Source: Scatosoma sp045127595 (GTDB lineage Bacteria > Bacillota > Clostridia > Christensenellales > Borkfalkiaceae). From it: DNA of 5,364 bases. The DNA lies in the NCBI GenBank assembly GCA_045127595.1, contig JBGVQS010000033.1, positions 1 through 5,364 on the forward strand. Reading direction: 5' to 3'. The translations under genes and the position numbers were made by a program. A model generated the notes under the pieces. It did not search any database. It was not told the origin of the DNA and worked only from the letters and a program-made list of their open reading frames with translations. Positions 1 to 5,364 of this stretch are shown here, one piece after another. Numbering within the stretch: the first letter of the stretch is position 1; the number at the start of each line of letters is the position of its first letter.

Positions 1-1340
1 GCGTAGACGTTGAATTTCTTTCGCTTTCCGCCAGGCAATCTCGGATAAAAACTCCCTTCCCACAGGTTCTCGTTCACTTGATAGATACACCCCGTTCCCG
101 ATTTTCTTATCTTTGGCTTGTACGGCTCGAAAAAGCCGTCAATTTCGCTCGATACCGTTTTGGACGGCTCGTTCTTCGGCTCAGGCATTTCCGCGTTTGT
201 ACCGCCGATTTTGCGGTCGATTTTCACCGATGCCTGCACACGCATCGTGTCCGTAATGTGCGAATAGATATTCAAAGTCGTTTCCGCGCTGATATGCCCG
301 ATAATTCCCGACAGCGTTTTCACGTCCATTCCGTTTTCTATCGCCATCGTTGCGAAAGTGTGCCGTAAATCGTGAAAGCGGATATCCTTGCAACCCGACC
401 TTTGTAAAATCAGTTTGAAACGGTGCAGTAGCGAAGTAGGATTTCTCGGTTCGCCTTCCTTGACGGGAGACGGAAACATCCAGTCGCAGGTCTTCTTTTC
501 TTTCATTTCCGCAAGCACTTCCACCATGTACGGCGGTAAGAGTATCGTGCGGATAGAGCTTTTCGTTTTCGGCTGTTGCACGATAAGTTCGTTGCCTGCC
601 GTAACCACCTGCCGACTAATCCGCAAGCTTCCGTCCGCAAGGTTTAAGTCCGTCCATTTCAGCCCCAAGATTTCACCCCGACGCATGCCTGTGGAAAGTT
701 CCAGCAAAAACAATTCGTAATATCCTTCCTCTCTTGCTCTTGCTAAGAACCGCTCGATTTCCGCAGGCGTTAGCACCTGCATTTCCCTGCCTTTCTTGGG
801 CGGTAGCTTACACCCAAGGGACGGGTTTTTCGTAATCAGCCCTTCGATGACCGCTCTTTGCAATGCCGACCTGCAATGCGCGTGGCAGGAACGCACAAAT
901 CTATCCGACAGCCCTGTGCCGTGCTTTTCCGTATTCTGCAACCGCCCTTGCCGTTTCATCTTAGCGTAGAACTGTTGTAAATCGTTTTGCGTGAGCTTGT
1001 TCAGCGGTATATGCCCGATAGTCGGGATAATATGATTGTAGATAATGTTCTTGTAGCTGTCTTTCGTCGTTTCGCGGAGAGCAGGCTGACAATAGGTTTG
1101 ATACCAAAAATCTATCCATTGACCGAAGGGCATGTCTGGCTTGAACCGTTCCACCGACTTGCCGAGCTTGTCTCTTAACGCTTTGAGTTTTTCTTCGCAT
1201 TCGGCTTTCGTTTTGGCAAGCACGCTCTTGGTTTTCGGAATGCCCTTTTCGTCGTACTCGACTACGATTCGACCTTCCCACCGTCCGTCCTTTCGCAATC
1301 GCATCGTGCCGTCGCCTTGCTTTCGTTTATTTCTCGCCAT
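1..1340 (-). CDS. Tyrosine recombinase (Tn916-type integrase) with extra C-terminal arm-like segment; 3' end outside window
   Basis: This is a site-specific tyrosine recombinase, cutting and rejoining DNA at element attachment sites. The frame is open from the ATG at 1340 to the window edge, giving 446 residues with no stop seen. An N-terminal arm-type DNA-binding segment (about residues 8-50, with DGRWEGR) is followed by a SAM-like core-binding domain (about 68-170) and the catalytic domain (about 185-365). All catalytic residues are present: R220 in TGMRRGE, K258, H323 and R326 in HDLRH, H349, and nucleophile Y359 in NIYSH. After the catalytic domain comes a linker and a segment at about 410-446 containing NLWEGSFYPRLPGGKR, which resembles the N-terminal arm. 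The start is supported by GAGGGAG 7 nt upstream. It overlaps the previous recombinase gene by 14 bp, suggesting translational coupling. Family assignment is firm; target site and true C terminus are unknown. Confidence 0.93.
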   Translation of the reverse strand, partial: MARNKRKQGDGTMRLRKDGRWEGRIVVEYDEKGIPKTKSVLAKTKAECEEKLKALRDKLGKSVERFKPDMPFGQWIDFWYQTYCQPALRETTKDSYKNIIYNHIIPTIGHIPLNKLTQNDLQQFYAKMKRQGRLQNTEKHGTGLSDRFVRSCHAHCRSALQRAVIEGLITKNPSLGCKLPPKKGREMQVLTPAEIERFLARAREEGYYELFLLELSTGMRRGEILGLKWTDLNLADGSLRISRQVVTAGNELIVQQPKTKSSIRTILLPPYMVEVLAEMKEKKTCDWMFPSPVKEGEPRNPTSLLHRFKLILQRSGCKDIRFHDLRHTFATMAIENGMDVKTLSGIIGHISAETTLNIYSHITDTMRVQASVKIDRKIGGTNAEMPEPKNEPSKTVSSEIDGFFEPYKPKIRKSGTGCIYQVNENLWEGSFYPRLPGGKRKKFNVY

Positions 1341-2508
1341 TCGTTTTCTCCCTCGTTAAAAATTGTTGCATCATATTATTGACGACGGACGACGCGTGCT
1401 TGTGCATGTCGCTCGTCATATGCGTGTAGGTGTCGAGCGTGAAGCTCGCATCCGTATGCCCGAGCAACCCTGCCAAGGTTTTTGCATCCACTCCGCCTTG
1501 TATCGCGTGCGTTGCGAAGGTGTGGCGTAAGTCGTGAAAGCGTATCAGCGGAAGCTCTGCTCGTTTGAGTATTCTTTTGAGCTTGTCATACGCTGCCGTG
1601 GGATTTAACGGCATGGCAGGATTTTCAAAATTCGGGAACAACCATTGACTGACTGCCGTCGTTTGTTTCTTTTCTAGCATCGTCGCTACGCTCGGCGGCA
1701 TAACGATTGTTCGCACACCTGCCCCCGTCTTTGTATCGCCAACGACCACTCCTCCGCCTGCTTTCGAGCTGACCGAACGCTTGACCGAGAGCGTTCCGTC
1801 AAGGAAACTTATATCGCTCCATTTGAGTCCGCAGATTTCACCCCTGCGTAAGCCCGTCATAATTTCCACATAGAAAAAATCGTACCAGTACGGCTCTTGC
1901 TTGATGGCGTTTAAGAAGATGCCAAGCTGTTCGTCGTTGAGGACTTGCTTTTCCGTCCGTATCTTTTTTGGTATCGTCGTGCCGTTCGTCGGGTTGCGGA
2001 CGATAAGCCGTTCCTTCACCGCAACGTCCAACGCTTGGTGAAGCACCATATGCACTTTGCGAACCATAGTATTCGCAAGCTCGTTGCCGTGGATAGGATG
2101 CGGTTTTAACCGACCTTCCTTTTTGATTTTGTTATAGAACCTTTGAATATCGGCGGTGGCAAGATACGCGAGCTGCCGATTGCCGATATGCGGTTTAATT
2201 TGATTGTTTATCATCTTGCGGTATCCCTCGAGCGTCCTTTCCTTGATTGTGAAGAGCATGTACTCGTCCAGCCACTTATCGAGCCATTCGCCAAGCGTCA
2301 TTCGGCATTCTTCCGTCAAGTCCACGCCATGGTAGAGATCAAGAAGCTTATGCAGTTGCTCCAGCGTAGCCTTTTGCGTTTTCCCGAACACCGATTTATA
2401 CATCGGCGTGCCGTCGTTCTTATGCCCGATGATAATCCGTCCTTCCCATCGTCCGTCCGAGCGTTTGCGTATCATTCCGTCGCCTTGCGGTCTTCGTCTG
2501 TTTGGCAT
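1327..2508 (-). CDS. Tyrosine recombinase / phage-type integrase, complete (393 aa)
   Basis: This is a second complete tyrosine recombinase. Visible domains are an N-terminal arm-binding segment (about 8-50, QGDG and DGRWEGRI), a core-binding SAM-like domain (about 70-170), and a catalytic domain (about 188-375). Catalytic residues are R221 in TGLRRGE, K260, H325 and R328 in HDLRH, H351 in LLGHTD, and nucleophile Y361 in DTYTH. The length is normal for Tn916/phage-type integrases. It has no C-terminal arm-like extension, unlike its downstream partner. The two proteins are clearly related, most obviously in the first 45 residues and around HDLRHTFAT, and look like an old tandem duplication. 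The gene follows the relaxase gene after 106 bp and overlaps the next recombinase by 14 bp. Function as an integrase is secure; whether it acts alone or with its partner is not shown. Confidence 0.95.
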   Translation of the reverse strand: MPNRRRPQGDGMIRKRSDGRWEGRIIIGHKNDGTPMYKSVFGKTQKATLEQLHKLLDLYHGVDLTEECRMTLGEWLDKWLDEYMLFTIKERTLEGYRKMINNQIKPHIGNRQLAYLATADIQRFYNKIKKEGRLKPHPIHGNELANTMVRKVHMVLHQALDVAVKERLIVRNPTNGTTIPKKIRTEKQVLNDEQLGIFLNAIKQEPYWYDFFYVEIMTGLRRGEICGLKWSDISFLDGTLSVKRSVSSKAGGGVVVGDTKTGAGVRTIVMPPSVATMLEKKQTTAVSQWLFPNFENPAMPLNPTAAYDKLKRILKRAELPLIRFHDLRHTFATHAIQGGVDAKTLAGLLGHTDASFTLDTYTHMTSDMHKHASSVVNNMMQQFLTREKTNGEK

Positions 2509-2614
2509 TTCATTTCCTCCTTCGTTTTATTTTCTGGCAACCACAACATACCACACGTTCGAGAATATATCCAGCGTTTTGCGGTGGAATTTTTCACTTT
2601 CCCGAAAGAATTTT
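2509..2614 (-). other. Short intergenic gap between relaxase and recombinase genes
   Basis: These 106 bp separate the relaxase stop from the recombinase start. A TATATT hexamer occurs on the minus strand near 2565, but I find no well-spaced -35 partner, so no promoter is called. A small CTTT/AAAG hairpin near 2596-2608 has a T-run only on the plus strand, where no gene is visible. Apart from the Shine-Dalgarno at the end, nothing here can be assigned. Read-through from the relaxase gene is the simplest reading. Confidence 0.5.
2516..2522 (-). promoter_or_regulatory. Strong Shine-Dalgarno deciding the start of the 393-aa recombinase
   Basis: AAGGAGG lies 7 nt before the ATG at 2508. A second ATG at 2513-2511 is only 2 nt from this site and opens a 13-codon out-of-frame reading frame, so 2508 is the better start. 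This is the strongest ribosome binding site in the window, which suggests the recombinase can be translated independently of the relaxase. Confidence 0.75.
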
Positions 2615-4351
2615 TTAACCCATCGCAAGACCGTGCGCTTGTTTTTTCTCACGCAGGGCTTTACGCTGTTTACGGTCGATGCCGTGATAGTTGACTTGGT
2701 GTTCTTTGTCGTACATATCTTCCGTGCGATTATCAATAATTTTGCTTGCGTAATAGAAAAGATTGCATACGCCCGTCACAATTTTTGCGTTTTGATTTCG
2801 TTCTATCGAGCGTAAGGCTTCTTCGGCTGGAGCGTAGCCCTGCTCCATAGCAGAGAGAAGATACTGCTTTCCCTTTTCCGTATCTCCGTAATCATAATAC
2901 AAAAGCAACCCCACTCTCGTCTGCGTCCAGGCATCGGTTTCCGCGGATTTCTCAAACCATTCCCTTGCCTTGTCCTTCTCTCCTGCTTCCAAAAATATTT
3001 TGCCGAGCATATACTCCGCTTGGAAACTTCCGTGCGATGCTGCACGCATAAGGTATTCCTTCGCTTCGTCAGGCGACTTGTCTTGCAAGTATTTTGCGTA
3101 CTCGTACTCGGCATAGCCGAACTTCAAATCGACGGCTTTGCGAAGATATTTGAGCTTCTCGCTAGGCGTTTCGTCAAACTTTCCGTCGCGGTAGAACTTA
3201 TAAACGAGATAAGCAGCAACGGCGTTGCCCTTGTCTGCCGATTGCTTCAGCCACCATTCCGCATTCTCCGCATCGTCCGTCTTTTCAAGATAATACCGAC
3301 CGAGACGGTACATTGCAAAAGAATTTCCTATGATTGCTCTCTTGTACAGATATTCAAAATCATTCGCCTTGTCCGCGAGTTCTTCGTAATCGTAATCGAT
3401 ATCTCGGTCGGGTTGCTGAGACGGAAGATTGATTTCAGAAGCAATCTTAACGACATTGTTGCGGATAGATTTGAATTCTTCGTTGCTCTCGATAGGAATT
3501 TTTGCAGGCATCTCGTCCGTATAGGTACGGACGGTTTCGCATTTGTAACCGTACCAAGCATTATACAGCTCCGCAATTTTCTCGTCCGTCCCAAGCAGTT
3601 TTACGATTTCATTCACGAGAGATTTCGTATCCTTATCAAGGTAACCGTACACTTTTTTGCCCTTATGCTTTTGCAGTTTTTCAGAAAGCAACTGCATCTT
3701 CATCATCAACTCAGGCGAGAAGGTATGGCTTCCGTCTTGCACTTCAAGAGCCAACTCTTTGATGCGCTCGCGGTATCTTTCTTTCAGGTCGTCCCTTGCC
3801 GTCGTTTGCTTTTTGTAAATCGAAATCAATTCCTGGCGAAAGATATCGCCAGCCAGCGCTTGTTTGATGTTGTGAATACCCGTGCGAGACAGGTGCGGTT
3901 CCTGCGGTCTGGACGACCACACCATCATATGCACGTGCGGATTCTTTTCTTTGTTGTGATACGCAGCAACCCAACGCATATTGCCAGGTTCTATATTCAT
4001 CTCCTTTGCGATGTCGTTCCGACGGGAACGCAGAAGGTTCATCCATTCTTCCGCCGTGTTATATCCAAGCCGTTCGGCATCCTCACGCTTGAGCGAAATA
4101 ATAAATCCCCACACGTTACCGGGATGTCCGTCAATCTCACGGCGGACAGCAGAGAGATTTACTTTCACGCCTTCGTCGGAGAACAAACCGTGTGAGCCAC
4201 GGCGTTCTCCTACGTATCCAACCATACCGCTTCGCAAAACTTCTACGCCCTCTCGCGTTGCTACGTACTCACCGTATCCGCCTCGCGATTGACCTTGCGC
4301 GGTTTTGTGTTTGGGTTTGTAGTACGGAGCTTTTACAATCAGTCTTGCCAT
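2615..4351 (-). CDS. MobP3-like relaxase with C-terminal Sel1-like repeats (578 aa)
   Basis: This is probably the DNA relaxase that nicks the origin of transfer and pilots the strand during conjugative mobilization. The N terminus (MARLIVKAPYYK, then EYVATREGVE around 28-37) matches the MobP3-type group. Y29 is a candidate catalytic tyrosine, with Y26 and Y46 as alternatives. The metal site is clear: H132, H139 and H141 in YHNKEKNPHVHMMVW. HPGNVWGFIISLKREDAERLGY at about 76-97 is another family hallmark. Residues 180-235 are charged and helical. About 330-515 holds four or five Sel1/TPR-like repeats (patterns such as YRLGRYYLE, YMLGKIFLEAGEKDKAREWFEKSA). The tail from 558 is basic. The gene starts 13 nt after the ribbon-helix-helix gene, with GAGG 5 nt before the ATG. 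Relaxase identity is strong; subfamily naming is from memory. Confidence 0.9.
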   Translation of the reverse strand: MARLIVKAPYYKPKHKTAQGQSRGGYGEYVATREGVEVLRSGMVGYVGERRGSHGLFSDEGVKVNLSAVRREIDGHPGNVWGFIISLKREDAERLGYNTAEEWMNLLRSRRNDIAKEMNIEPGNMRWVAAYHNKEKNPHVHMMVWSSRPQEPHLSRTGIHNIKQALAGDIFRQELISIYKKQTTARDDLKERYRERIKELALEVQDGSHTFSPELMMKMQLLSEKLQKHKGKKVYGYLDKDTKSLVNEIVKLLGTDEKIAELYNAWYGYKCETVRTYTDEMPAKIPIESNEEFKSIRNNVVKIASEINLPSQQPDRDIDYDYEELADKANDFEYLYKRAIIGNSFAMYRLGRYYLEKTDDAENAEWWLKQSADKGNAVAAYLVYKFYRDGKFDETPSEKLKYLRKAVDLKFGYAEYEYAKYLQDKSPDEAKEYLMRAASHGSFQAEYMLGKIFLEAGEKDKAREWFEKSAETDAWTQTRVGLLLYYDYGDTEKGKQYLLSAMEQGYAPAEEALRSIERNQNAKIVTGVCNLFYYASKIIDNRTEDMYDKEHQVNYHGIDRKQRKALREKKQAHGLAMG

Positions 4352-4364
4352 GTGCGCCTCGCTA

Positions 4365-4748
4365 TTAGTAACGGAACGAGCCGTTCGTTTCTTTTACTTG
4401 ACGGACAGCGCTTTCACGCAGAGCTTCCAACTCGTCATCCGAGTACTGATAATTGTCCGTAAGCATTTGCGTGAGCATCGCAATTTGAACCGCCATTTTA
4501 AATTCTACGTTGCGGATACGCGATTCGCTGTCGCGTATCTTTGCCGTGAGAACGGATTCGAGCGACGGCAGAAGGAATTTTTCAATGTGTTCCTTTTCCA
4601 GCCACGCGCAGTAGAAATCCACGGCTTCACGAATGAAAGTGTTACGGGATTTCTTACCGAGTTGTTCCGCGAGTTTATCACAGCGTTCCCATTGTGTACT
4701 CGTAAGACTTACGCCTCGTGCTTCTAATTTGTTTTTGTTTTCTGTCAT
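4365..4748 (-). CDS. Ribbon-helix-helix mobilization accessory protein (MobC/CopG-like, 127 aa)
   Basis: This is probably the relaxosome accessory protein that binds the origin of transfer and may repress its own operon. Residues 11-16 (RGVSLT) form the predicted DNA-contacting strand, 18-30 the first helix, and 34-51 (SRNTFIREAVDFYCAWLE) the second helix of a ribbon-helix-helix fold. The remainder (about 55-127) is charged and helical, likely for dimer or relaxase contacts. The frame extends upstream to a GTG at 4841, but that start has no ribosome binding site. The ATG at 4748 has AAGGGG 10 nt ahead and begins just before the conserved fold, so it is preferred. The gene sits directly upstream of the relaxase gene and directly downstream of the putative oriT, the usual place for such a protein. 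The fold is convincing; the specific partner role is inferred from context. Confidence 0.83.
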   Translation of the reverse strand: MTENKNKLEARGVSLTSTQWERCDKLAEQLGKKSRNTFIREAVDFYCAWLEKEHIEKFLLPSLESVLTAKIRDSESRIRNVEFKMAVQIAMLTQMLTDNYQYSDDELEALRESAVRQVKETNGSFRY

Positions 4749-4758
4749 TTTGTATTTT

Positions 4759-4764
4759 CCCCTT
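4759..4764 (-). promoter_or_regulatory. Shine-Dalgarno supporting the internal ATG of the ribbon-helix-helix gene
   Basis: AAGGGG lies 10 nt before the ATG at 4748. The spacing is slightly long, but it is the only purine-rich site available. The upstream in-frame GTG at 4841 is preceded by CCGTTATAGCGT with no such site. This decides for a 127-residue product rather than 158. Confidence 0.6.
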
Positions 4765-4894
4765 CGTTTTTTAATTTTTTCAGCGACCCCAAGAATAGAC
4801 ACCTGCTTTTTCTTATAAAACCTTGTAATTTTGCGTTCCACACGCTATAACGGTTTAATTTTGACGCCCCGCAGACATCTTTTTCGTATATGGC

Positions 4895-4920
4895 GTAAAT
4901 CGCTGAACCCTTTGTAAATC
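4895..4920 (+). repeat. Direct repeat of GTAAATC
   Basis: GTAAATC occurs at 4895-4901 and 4914-4920, 19 bp apart start to start, so nearly two helical turns on the same DNA face. It lies between the candidate oriT and the ribbon-helix-helix gene and could be a paired operator. A seven-base repeat could also arise by chance. Confidence 0.3.
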
Positions 4921-4952
4921 CCCCGCTCGGCGTTGCCGTGCGACGTGCTTTT

Positions 4953-4982
4953 CCGTGGCGTTTAGACACGGCTTTATCCTGC
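4953..4982 (+). other. Candidate origin of transfer (oriT) with RP4-type nic motif
   Basis: The plus strand carries a 5-bp inverted repeat, CCGTG (4953-4957) and CACGG (4967-4971), with a 9-nt loop. It is followed after 10 nt by TATCCTG|C, with predicted cleavage between 4981 and 4982. RP4, R64 and related MOBP origins share the nic consensus YATCCTG|Y, usually just 3' of an inverted repeat, and the match here is complete. A second CCGTG copy at 4936-4940 could pair with the same CACGG arm. The site lies upstream of the accessory and relaxase genes. Nicking the plus strand here would send the excisionase side first and the mobilization genes last. Sequence and position agree, but function is inferred. 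Confidence 0.6.
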
Positions 4983-4990
4983 TTAGAAAT

Positions 4991-5010
4991 TAGAACGCAA
5001 AACCGTTCTA
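4991..5010. repeat. Perfect 7-bp inverted repeat (hairpin) just 3' of the candidate nic site
   Basis: TAGAACG (4991-4997) and CGTTCTA (5004-5010) flank a 6-nt loop, CAAAAC. On the plus strand it is followed by a run of five T, giving a weak terminator-like shape, but no plus-strand gene ends here. On the minus strand it comes 11 nt after the excisionase-like stop codon and lacks a T-tract. It may be a protein-binding or oriT element, or a weak 3' end hairpin. The structure is certain, the role is not. Confidence 0.5.
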
Positions 5011-5021
5011 TTTTTGTCCTC

Positions 5022-5237
5022 TTAAAGCTCGTCATAGCGTGTTTGTTCATCCAGCCATTCGAGCAGTCTATCCCGCGGAATGATGGTTCGTCCTTGTACA
5101 ATTTTGAGCTTTGGAAAGTTCTCTTGCCGAACAAGTTCGTATGCGCTCGCTCGTGAAATTCCAAGCAAGTTTGCCACGTCCATTACCGTGAGAAACAACG
5201 GCATCTCTTCTTTCGTTTTATAAATTGACTTCTTCAT
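5022..5237 (-). CDS. Excisionase/AlpA-like helix-turn-helix protein (71 aa)
   Basis: This is a small DNA-binding protein of the excisionase-type helix-turn-helix family (HTH_17/AlpA/MerR-like). The core FLTVMDVANLLGISRASAYELVRQENFPKLKI (about 15-46) has the expected helix-turn-helix. It is followed by the wing IIPRDRLLEWLDEQT (about 52-66). In integrative elements such proteins act as recombination directionality factors, bending attachment-site DNA for excision, or as regulators of element genes. The start at 5237 is supported by GGGGAG 8 nt upstream, inside the preceding gene, and by the ATGA overlap with that gene's stop. Unusually for a Tn916-like layout, it is not beside the integrase genes but on the far side of the mobilization genes, about 2.5 kb away. 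The fold is confident; the excision role is plausible but unproven. Confidence 0.85.
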   Translation of the reverse strand: MKKSIYKTKEEMPLFLTVMDVANLLGISRASAYELVRQENFPKLKIVQGRTIIPRDRLLEWLDEQTRYDEL

Positions 5238-5364
5238 TTTTTAATCTCCCCGTATTTCTTTTCGTATTCTTTCATCGCTTTCGCATAGGCTGAGTAGTGT
5301 TCCGCGATGCGAAGCTGTTCTTGATAGTATTCCTCTTCCAACGGTTCGGTTGGCAGTATCGTGT
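5234..5364 (-). CDS. C-terminal end of an unidentified charged protein (partial)
   Basis: Only the last 42 residues are visible, reading in from the window's right edge and ending at a TGA whose first two bases belong to the ATG of the excisionase-like gene (ATGA overlap). The segment is rich in Glu, Lys and Tyr (LEEEYYQEQLR then KAMKEYEKKYGEIKK) and is probably helical throughout. I do not recognise the family. The other two minus-strand frames give less natural peptides, and this frame alone yields the tight overlap typical of co-translated genes. It is likely the upstream member of the same operon as the excisionase-like gene. Confidence 0.6.
   Translation of the reverse strand, partial: TILPTEPLEEEYYQEQLRIAEHYSAYAKAMKEYEKKYGEIKK

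Larger units (their letters stand above)
4829..5002. repeat. 10-bp inverted repeat pair spanning the transfer region
   Basis: TTTTGCGTTC at 4829-4838 is the exact reverse complement of GAACGCAAAA at 4993-5002. A second word, AAACCGTT followed one base later by TA, accompanies both copies. It is at 5000-5010 on the plus strand and at 4856-4846 on the minus strand. Sharing two words in opposite orientation suggests related binding sites either side of the candidate oriT, possibly for the HTH or ribbon-helix-helix protein. Binding is inferred. Confidence 0.45.
4749..5021. promoter_or_regulatory. Noncoding control and transfer region between excisionase-like and ribbon-helix-helix genes
   Basis: This 273-bp stretch has no convincing gene on either strand and is the largest noncoding block in the window. 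It is rich in short repeats, described separately. It must also supply or carry transcription into the ribbon-helix-helix and relaxase genes. Possible minus-strand -10 elements are TATAAG near 4816 and TATACG near 4889, but neither has a good -35 at 16-18 nt. The promoter is therefore not located. Confidence 0.6.

Noticed and set aside
961..1281. 106-codon minus-strand frame inside the downstream recombinase
   Set aside because: It is an out-of-frame shadow. The overlapping frame carries the recombinase domains and stays open to the window edge.
2596..2616. Terminator-like hairpin after the relaxase gene
   Set aside because: The stem is only four pairs (CTTT/AAAG). The T-run follows it only on the plus strand, where there is no gene to terminate.
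2527..2736. 69-codon basic minus-strand frame ending just before the recombinase Shine-Dalgarno
   Set aside because: Most of it overlaps the relaxase 3' end in another frame. There is no supporting ribosome binding site or family resemblance. Its position is tempting for coupling, but the composition looks like chance.
3020..4195. 391-codon plus-strand open frame opposite the relaxase gene
   Set aside because: It is entirely antisense to the relaxase coding region, has no recognisable motifs and no suitable start signal. It is explained by the codon use of the real gene.
4749..4841. N-terminal extension of the ribbon-helix-helix protein from the GTG at 4841
   Set aside because: There is no Shine-Dalgarno before the GTG, and the extra 31 residues are lysine/arginine-rich and outside the fold. 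The ATG at 4748 has a better site.
4745..5164. 139-codon minus-strand frame across the noncoding region
   Set aside because: It starts inside the excisionase-like gene in another frame, has no ribosome binding site, and covers the repeat-rich candidate oriT. The peptide has no recognisable domain.
1..5364. CRISPR array, tRNA, rRNA, or insertion sequence
   Set aside because: No regularly spaced repeats, cloverleaf, rRNA-like stretch or transposase with terminal inverted repeats was seen.

Overview
The window looks like one end of an integrative mobile element, either an integrative and mobilizable element (IME) or the recombination/mobilization end of an ICE. The host is probably a Bacillota (Clostridia-type) bacterium. 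The evidence is classical AGGAGG-type ribosome binding sites, moderate GC, Tn916-type tyrosine recombinases, and a relaxase of the Gram-positive MobP3 type. The host assignment rests on gene style only, and no chromosomal flank or attachment site is visible. All recognisable genes lie on the minus strand, so transcription runs from high to low coordinates.

Layout in transcription order. (1) 5364-5234 is the C-terminal end of an unidentified charged protein. Its TGA overlaps the next ATG. (2) 5237-5022 encodes a 71-residue excisionase/AlpA-like helix-turn-helix protein. (3) 5021-4749 is a 273-bp noncoding region. It holds a good candidate origin of transfer: a short inverted repeat followed 10 nt later by TATCCTG|C, the nic consensus of RP4-type (MOBP) origins. 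It also holds a 7-bp hairpin, a 10-bp inverted repeat spanning the region, and a direct heptamer repeat. (4) 4748-4365 encodes a ribbon-helix-helix protein, probably the relaxosome accessory protein. (5) 4351-2615 encodes a MobP3-like relaxase with an H...HVH metal site and a C-terminal block of Sel1-like repeats. (6) 2614-2509 is a short gap ending in a strong Shine-Dalgarno. (7) 2508-1327 encodes a complete 393-residue tyrosine recombinase. (8) 1340-1 encodes a second tyrosine recombinase that overlaps the first by 14 bp and runs off the window. It carries an apparent second arm-type DNA-binding segment at its C terminus.

Proposed working model (inference): the two recombinases excise and integrate the element, with the small HTH protein as directionality factor or regulator. 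The ribbon-helix-helix protein and relaxase assemble on the 4953-4982 region and nick the plus strand. Transfer would then begin toward the excisionase side, so the mobilization and integration genes would enter the recipient last, as in classical conjugative systems. No type IV secretion or coupling-protein gene is visible, so the window cannot tell a self-transmissible element from a mobilizable one.
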